Shown one piece after another: positions 56,986 to 64,000 of a DNA stretch of 64,000 bases; within the stretch, counting starts at the first letter, position 1; each line of letters starts with the position of its first letter. The notes under the pieces were generated by a model. It made no database searches and was not told where the DNA came from. It saw nothing but the letters and a program-made list of their open reading frames with translations. The translations under genes and the position numbers were made by a program. This DNA comes from Megascapheus bottae (lineage: Eukaryota; Chordata; Mammalia; Rodentia; Geomyidae), in assembly GCA_024803745.1 (NCBI GenBank), contig JANJXV010000013.1, positions 17,881,001 through 17,945,000 on the forward strand. Direction: 5' to 3'.

Positions 56986-59130
56986 TAGGAAGACACACAA
57001 ATAGCCAAAGATATTCATGATAAATAAAGGAGACCACTGGTTTTTTTTGTGCAAGGATGCCAGGAGACAGAAGCAACCTGAAGACCTGCCATGTCTTGTG
57101 TTCAGATCACATTAACAGCAAGTAACTACATTACTTGACTTACCGAGATTAGGCTGTGATATATTAAAAACCAAATATCCATATTAACTCTACTAAGATA
57201 TTTGGGGATGTCAAAATGTGCCATAAAATAAGCAAAATCGACCCTGCTATGTAAGAACCATTTCATATAAAATAATAGAATCAATTTCAAAACTACAAAA
57301 TCAAGTAAGCTTATTAAAAACAAAACCAAAATTTAGAGGATCTGATTTTAAAATAGACAAACTTCAGAGGATTTGTAAGGTAAAATTTGTGGGTGGAGAG
57401 GGATTACTTCTAAACTAGTGCCTTCACAGAGATTGAAAGAAAAACTGCACCTGAATGTCTGATTGTGTTACCTTTCACCTTTAGCACAAAGTGACCTAAT
57501 GTAAATTGGGCTATGTAATTTACTGACATGATACTGTGGCTTCAGCACTAACTTTCTTTACAATTTGGGCAATTCTTTCTTCTTGGTTTCATATCTTTAC
57601 AGGATTGACTTTATGTCTGACCACCTTCATCCTGCCCCTTCAGCTACCTCCTTCTATGAATTGCTGATGCGTTCAAGCAAGCTACCCTGTAACTCTAATT
57701 CCAATTCAAACTCGTGTGACTGTGAACAGCAGAGCAATTGACTTTCTCACATGAAACAGAGTAATCACTTGTTACCCTTAGGCAGAATTTTTATTTCCTT
57801 ACCTATTGACTGTTCCTGATTTCCACCTCATTTGCTGAGATGTTTCACCTCTTTATTTTAAAAATCCCATCCACACCATTCAATGATCGAGTGTGTTGAT
57901 TTTATAACATCGTCTAACCTGAGGAAAGCCCTCTCTGGCAGACTTTCCTCTATGGAGATGAGGAAGCTCAAACACACACACACTTGAAACAGCCACTTCT
58001 CCAATTACTCACTGGGAATAATAAACATGTCTTCCCACATGAGACTCAATTCCACCATGACTTCCCCCATTAAGAAAATGAAGGCAAAGAAGGAATGGAT
58101 GTTGGTAACTTGGCTCAGGGAAGAAGGAGGAAGGGGAGGCAAGCACAGGGATGTGGATGAGGACTTCATTGGATGGACCTGAGTGCAATAGTAGGAATTG
58201 TGTTGAACCCTGTAGACAAAAATTACTTTTTGGAAAGCCTAGATATCATCATATTAATCATTTTTAAATATTTTCTAGTAGGAATATGGAAACACTAAAA
58301 TTTGAGTGATTATATTTTGGGGCCAAAAAATGTCTTTCATATAAATTCACAGTTGAAGCTTTTTAACTTCAAGTCAAAACATCTATGCTAACTATATGAC
58401 TTTGAATGAACTTCTCTAACTCCACTAATTTTGAGTAAAATAAAAATAAAGTTTGTCAGTTAAGGGACTCAGAGTTTAGTTTGAATAGTCTGAAACCAGT
58501 ATTACCATTGCCTAGTTCCCAGCAAGAGGACAGAGATGAATTAATCTTCATGCTTGGCTTTATCCAGTCCTCAGATGTTGTGGTCAATATTTGACATATG
58601 TTCTCCAGTACCTTCTAAAAACACTTAAGGATATGTCCTCTTTAATCAGTGTCTAGAGAGGAATATAGTGGTCATTCTGAGAAAAGGAATTTTCATTCAC
58701 AAAAAAATAATAATTATAATTCAAAGACTTTTTCTATATTTTTACTATGGTAGAACCATTTGCCCATCCATGAATCAAAACTGTGACTGTCAGTGGAATG
58801 CAATATACTACATAATATGTAATTTTGCTGGTATCTACCCCAAACTGGATATGGCTTCAATCTCAACTATCCACCATACATAACTTTGGATATCTGCTAT
58901 TGTTTTGGTTTGATTTGAATTAGTTTGGTTTTAATTTTTCTTTAGCTGTCCTGAGTTCAAACCTCATCTGGAAGGCAGGCTTTCAACTACTTGAACCACA
59001 TTGCCAGCCCTTTTTCTTTCATTGCTATTTCTTTAAGGCCTCACATTTCTCGCCCCCCTACCCCCAAATTAAACAATGCAGAAAGATCATCTTCTTAAGA
59101 AATTGGGAATGAAACACTAGATATCTATGT
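56986..59130. other. Intergenic, no recognised gene
   Basis: The longest stretch without a clear repeat in the window. It is AT-rich and every frame is short. A weak SINE-like piece lies at about 58950-59010. Confidence 0.5.
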
Positions 59131-59134
59131 GAAC

Positions 59135-59395
59135 GAACAAAATTGGACATTCATCATGTACCAACACAAAACTTAAATGTAAGGCCTGAAACCAAAACAT
59201 AAAACTCCTGGAAGAAAACATGCAAGAAAAAACTCTCTGACATTGGCGTTTGCAATAGGTTTTGGATATAACAACAAAAACAAAAATGGACATGAGGTGG
59301 AGGGAAGCTTCTACATAGCAAAAGGAAACAACCAAAATAATGACAAGTATTCTGCACCTCAGTCACTTTCCCATCCCAACTTCATTTTTTAATTA
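59135..59395 (+). mobile_element. Old L1 ORF2 fragment
   Basis: 'aaactcctggaagaaaacatgcaag' and 'ataacaacaaaaacaaaaatgg' follow L1 ORF2 order on the plus strand, strongly diverged. Confidence 0.6.
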
Positions 59396-59537
59396 GCTAA
59401 AGCATATGCTATACTTGCATTTCTTCTATTACTTTTAGAGAAACTTCAGGCTTAGAAAAAAAACTTGAGAAAACCACACTTCATTATGTGCATTAAAATT
59501 TTGTTAAGAACAAAATAAATAGCAAAAAGCTGGTACT

Positions 59538-59725
59538 TGGGGCCGGGAGTTTGGCCTAGTGGTAGAGTGCTTGCCTAGCCTGCTCAAAGACCAGGGTTTG
59601 ATTCCTCAGTACCATATATACATAGAAAAAGCCAGAAGTGGTGCTGTGGCTCAAGTGGTAGAATGTTAGCCCATGGACAATGCTCAGGCCCTGAGTACAA
59701 GCCCCAGGACTGGAAAAAAAAACTG
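59538..59725 (+). mobile_element. Type B dimeric SINE
   Basis: 'gggccgggagtttggcctagtggtagagtgc' starts the ID-like arm. The right arm has a deletion near 59672 and ends 'ccaggactgg' with poly-A. Confidence 0.94.
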
Positions 59726-59934
59726 ATACTTGAAGTATAGGGGGAAGGAAGGTCTTAAGGCCAAGGGGAGGACATAGTAAAAATGAAGAGAGGAAGGGTT
59801 GGAAAAGGCAGTCATAATATTTAATGTATAATGTGTGAAAATGGAGCTAGGAAAATTGAGGAGGTGAGTGGCGTTGGAAAGGATGTGGAAAAAGATGGAA
59901 GCGGTGGCTTTGGTCATGATGTATTATCCTCTTA

Positions 59935-60325
59935 CAAAAGTGCAAAACCTAGGTACATAAGGTCATATAGGAGGAGGCTAAATGGAAGGATCTCCAGGAT
60001 ATGGAAACAAGAGCTTTATCTGTGTGATTGTTGTTCTTAATGTACTATGTTATTTCTCTTCTCTTTTTTTTCCCCTTTGGTTTATCTCATATTGTTACTG
60101 TATCTGACTTTGTTATCTGGTATATTGTATATACGTTTATTTGTTTATTTGAAATAGGAAAGGGAAGGAGGGAAAACAAGATGATTGGGAGGGGTGGGGA
60201 GGGAAATGGGGACAAAAACATGAGAAGGGGTATCAATGTGAGAAATAATGCACTTTACCTGGCAAATGTAATTGTAACCCTTCTATACATTACCCTGACA
60301 ATAAAAAATAAAAATAAATTTAAAA
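59935..60325 (+). mobile_element. L1 3' UTR, truncated
   Basis: 'cctaggtacataaggtcatatagg' through the G-rich tract at 60170-60210 to 'gacaataaaaaataaa' matches the main-lineage variant seen at 18840-19200. The small ORF at 60028-60468 is a UTR read-through, not a gene. Confidence 0.92.
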
Positions 60326-61080
60326 AGAAGACCTGGTTTTTTAAAAAAATGTATTTTCCTCATGGACTGCTATGTAGAATTATACCTCCTTTGTACTTAA
60401 TACTTAAAATAGTTAAAGACAATAGAACTATAATTTTAAAATTTGTTATGAGACAAAGCTCATATTAAATGTTCTCACCACCATAAAAAGGTAAAGACTA
60501 TGTCCATTTTATTGACTGTGGTTTCATACATATGTATATGCCCAAATTCATACAGTGTATACATAAAATATATTGTTATTTATCCATTGTGCCTCAATAA
60601 AGCTGTATTTTTTTTCCAAAGGAAATGAAGAAAGCTCCTATCTACTCTATAGTGCCATTCCTGTACACAGTCTTTTCTATTGTTAATATCATATTAATAT
60701 GGTGCATCTGTTTATGGTTGAGGACTCAATATTAATAGAGCATTATTAGCTATCTTTGCATTAAGTTTCAGGCTTTGTAATTTAGTTCTATAGGTTTGGG
60801 CAAATGCAACTGGGCCCATCGTTATAATGTCATGACAGAAGTGCCACTGTTCTCAAAGCTCCTATGCTGAACCTACTCATCCTCTTCCCTTAGATCATAA
60901 ATATATCAGCCATTGAATTTTTAATATCTCCACAGTGTAAGTATTTGCATAAAGTCATATATTTGGAACTCTACAATATATGGCTTTTCCAAATGGCTTT
61001 TAATTTACTTGGCAATTGCATCTAGGCCTCTATCTATTTCTTTTCCTGTCTTAAAAGTTAAAAATGGTTGAAATGTAAAA
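60326..61080. other. Intergenic, no recognised feature
   Basis: Unique-looking AT-rich sequence. Confidence 0.45.
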
Positions 61081-61084
61081 GAAG

Positions 61085-61805
61085 GTCATTAAGTGATTAT
61101 GTGGAGCCACAGGAATTATAATTAATTGCTGATGAAAATGCAAGATGGATAATTCAGGCCTTTTGGAGGGTATTTTGGTAGTTTCTTACAAAGCTAAACA
61201 TCACAGATGTGATCCAGAAAATTACTTAAATGAGTTTGGGACTTATATCTATACGATGGTATTCATAACAGCTTTTTTCATAAGTATCAGGCATGGGAAG
61301 AACCTAAGATGCCTTTCAACAAGTGACTGGATAAGCAAACTGTTGAAACACCTATGCAATGAATATTACTCAGTAATTAAATATGTAAGCATTTGGGGTT
61401 CAGCCCAAATGCAGAGTTTATCAGCAGGGGAGAACCATGGGAAAGAAGCACTGGAAGAGTATGCCAGATGTACTCAAAGATAGAGAAATGATAAATGAGG
61501 CTAGATTGATCAATGGTTTCTTTCAGGAACACAACAAAAAGAGTAGCAGAGGAACATGAGAGGAGCTTGTGAAAACAGGCCAGGAGAGTCAAAATCCATC
61601 AGAACAAAGGATGAGCAAACCCAGCCGTGGTACTCACCAGGCACTGTGTTATAAATAAGCTATACACTTGTGAGTGGGGTCAGGAAAGGAAAACTGGGAG
61701 GCAGCAAGGGAAAAAAGAGATGTCCAAAAAGAGATGTACGCATTACCTGGGTTATGTAACTGTAAACCCTCTGTATATCACCTTTATAATAACAATAAAA
61801 ATAAA
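61085..61805 (+). mobile_element. Ancient L1 ORF2 end and an older L1 3' tail
   Basis: Positions 61150-61390 encode a degraded ORF2 C-terminal segment (FITAFFISIRHGKNLRCLST, CNEYYSVIK). Positions 61670-61805 are a separate older-lineage 3' tail ending 'aataacaataaaaataaa'. Confidence 0.68.
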
Positions 61806-62160
61806 AACAAACATGAAGAAAAAGTGTTCTAGGTAAAGGGAGCGGCGTATTCAACAGCCTAGGAATGAAGGGAGCACAGCATGCGAGTATAACTGGAGCA
61901 GGCTGCCAGGCAGGGAAGAGACAGGCTAAAACTATAAGCAAAGTTTACTCACTCGAGTTCTCACAGCAAAACCCTTAGTTGTAAAGTTTCTTCCATGTGC
62001 AATAGAAATTGAATTTAAAAGAAAACGGTTCATAATATATAGCAGTATTCATAATATATTAGGAGAGTACCTGAATTTAAAAGAAATGGATAGGTTGTTT
62101 GTGGAAAAGGAAATACAGGATTGAATTGAGGCTTGTACAACTCTGAAAATTTGCTTTAAA
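61806..62160. other. Intergenic, no recognised feature
   Basis: Unique-looking sequence. Confidence 0.45.
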
Positions 62161-62164
62161 ATCA

Positions 62165-62385
62165 CGGAATTGTAATCCTAGCTACTCAGGAGGCTGAGAT
62201 CTGAAGATGGACATTTGTAGCTAGCCCAGGGCAGAAAAATCCCCAGGAAACTCGTATTTCCAATTAACTACTCTAAAACCAGAAGTGGTGCTATGGCTCA
62301 GGTGGTAGAGTAATAAGCCTTGAGCACAGAGGCTCAGGGATAGTACCTAGGCCCTGAGTTCAAGCTCCCACACAAATAAAAGCAG
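62165..62385 (+). mobile_element. Type A dimeric SINE, 5'-truncated
   Basis: It starts inside the B1-like arm ('tgtaatcctagctactcagg'). The right arm ends 'aggccctgagttcaagctcc'. Confidence 0.88.
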
Positions 62386-63760
62386 GTATATTTTATGGTT
62401 ATATGTAAATCAACAAACAATCTTTTTTAAAAACAATTTTTAATCCATCAGAAAAAAGAAGATGAAGAAACAGAGAGCAGTACAGCAACCTGAGAAAATT
62501 CGCAAGATATCAATATTCCAAAGGAAAATATACCTCCTTAAGGGCCGACAACCCTTTCTCAGCTCCCGGTGGAATGGCAAAAAGGTAAAAGAAGAACCCG
62601 GAGGGTCATTGGTCTCTGAAGAAAAATTCCAGAGTTGATGCACAGAGTTTTAACAGAGTGAGATTTATTAAAATTACACTTTCAAAGAAATTTGAAGGCC
62701 CAGAGTCAAATCAAGCAGCAAAGCACACAGAGCTCTCGGGTCTGAGGAACTTCTATAGGCTGTAGAAGAATAGACATGTTATATATGATGTACATAATTG
62801 TGGAGGTTTCAAAGAAATGGGAAGGGAGAAACATAGGGAGACTTTTAAGTTTCAAGGTCCGTTTGGAACCAAGGTGGTGAATTTGGAAGGTGGTACATGT
62901 AATTAAATGCAAATCAAGTCTCTCTCACCAATATTTGTATAGATATCTTCTGCAGAAATGGAACAAAAGGGGAATCACAGAAGAGAAGGATGTGGGCAGA
63001 ATTTAGGATTGAAGTGGGGAACCGAAAGTTCTAGCTAACTCCTTGTGGGTGGTGAAGCCTAGTTCAGACTCTCTTCCTAAGACTTCCCTTTTCATCACTA
63101 GTGGAAAGCAGGCCTTTTGCTGATCTTCTGTGGCAGAAGGAGTGGGGGGGGCTTTCTGGGTCTCTTTTATAAGAATTCCATTCCCTTTCAAAACTTATTA
63201 CCTCCCAAAGGCTCATGTCCAAATATTATATTGGTGATTCATATTTCAAACGCATCTATTTGGGAGCAGGAAGGACACAAACACAGACCATAGCAGCAGA
63301 ATCCATTTCAAATACATCGTGGGTCGATAGGGGTTGATAGCCACAGAACAGGATGATGTCTGCACATAGAATATCACTAAGAGGGGGAAAGCAGGGATCA
63401 TGAGGATTCTAGCTAAACCAAGTGGACAGAATTCCTGCTGAAAGTAAACCAAGGTGATCAGACATCCACTCAGAAACTCTAGAAGAAGAACCCAATTACA
63501 GAGGAAGGATGAGCAGAGACAGAGTGGGGATAGAGTTAGAAAGGCCTACAAATACCAGAAAGGGGACTCTAGTCACACTAGTCTCAAAAAACAATGAGGC
63601 CAAATTGAGGGAAGGATTTTGAGGGCCTGAAATAAACTTTGGTTGAGAAGAGAATTCCTGTCACTCATCAAATCTTATATTTCCTCATCATTATTTTTCA
63701 GAGGCTATTAACCGAAGTTACAAACTGCTAAACTGGTATAGAAAAAATATATATATATTC
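62386..63760. other. Intergenic, no recognised gene
   Basis: No domain in any of the 60-70 codon frames. An old repeat is possible at 63230-63480 but unidentified. Confidence 0.45.
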
Positions 63761-63761
63761 A

Positions 63762-64000
63762 TATATATTTTTGGTTGTGGGATTTGAACCCTGGTCCTGG
63801 GCATTGTCCCTGAGCTCTTCAGCTTAAGGCTACCACCCTATCCCTTGAGCTACAGCACCACTTCTGGTTTTCTAGTGGTTAACTGGAGGTAAGTGTCTCA
63901 CCAACTTTAGTGCCCAAGCTGGCTTTGAACCACAATCCTCAGATGTCAGCCTCCTGGGTAGCTAGGATTACAGGCATGAGCCACGGCACCTGGCTTAGAA
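63762..64000 (-). mobile_element. Type A dimeric SINE reaching the window edge
   Basis: 'tgtgggatttgaaccctgg' through 'ggattacaggcatgagccac' and 'ggct' give a complete minus-strand dimer next to a short TA repeat at 63749-63756. Confidence 0.93.

Noticed and set aside
60028..60468. 146-codon frame with a membrane-like start
   Set aside because: It reads through an L1 3' UTR and its A-rich tail, and the hydrophobic part is UTR sequence.

Overview
This window is nuclear DNA from a mammal, almost certainly a rodent. Coding density is very low, and most of the sequence is LINE-1 (L1) fragments, SINEs and microsatellites. There are two intact olfactory receptor genes, one KRAB-box retrocopy and one decayed endogenous retrovirus. 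Two dimeric SINE families dominate. Type A has a B1-like (7SL-derived) left arm. Type B has an ID-like (tRNA-Ala-derived) left arm. Both carry the same right arm. An ID-left dimer of this kind is what is described for geomyoid rodents (pocket mice, kangaroo rats, gophers; the IDL-Geo element), so a heteromyid or geomyid is my best inference. I cannot name a species.

Layout. 1-7.6 kb: L1 3' ends, old SINEs and otherwise featureless DNA. 7.6-12.5 kb: a minus-strand class II (betaretrovirus-like) provirus of about 4.8 kb. It has one LTR (7617-8152), a polypurine tract, a short env remnant, a frameshifted integrase-RNase H-RT region, and a gag whose major homology region is fused in frame to RT. 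The 5' LTR is absent, and a SINE lies between the primer-binding-like site and what looks like the flanking 6-bp target duplication. 15.5-16.3 kb: an intronless KRAB-A/KRAB-B ORF without zinc fingers. 17-40 kb: nested L1 and SINE insertions (densest at 24.4-27.4 kb) with several microsatellites. 41.6-42.7 kb and 53.2-54.2 kb: two minus-strand OR10A-type olfactory receptor genes about 11.5 kb apart, each with a conserved splice acceptor just upstream of the start codon. 43-53 kb: more SINEs, (GAAA)n and (CA)n tracts, and a 2.3 kb fragment of a second L1 lineage. 54-64 kb: mostly unique-looking DNA with scattered SINEs and L1 tails.

The two receptors are a tandem pair. They are nearly identical except for about 50 bp encoding extracellular loop 2 and their extreme C-termini, which points to gene conversion around a preserved segment. 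The provirus cannot encode a complete set of proteins as read. Four of its pol frame breaks fall at homopolymer runs, so some could be assembly errors. I saw no CRISPR array, operon, functional tRNA or rRNA gene, or other bacterial-style system.
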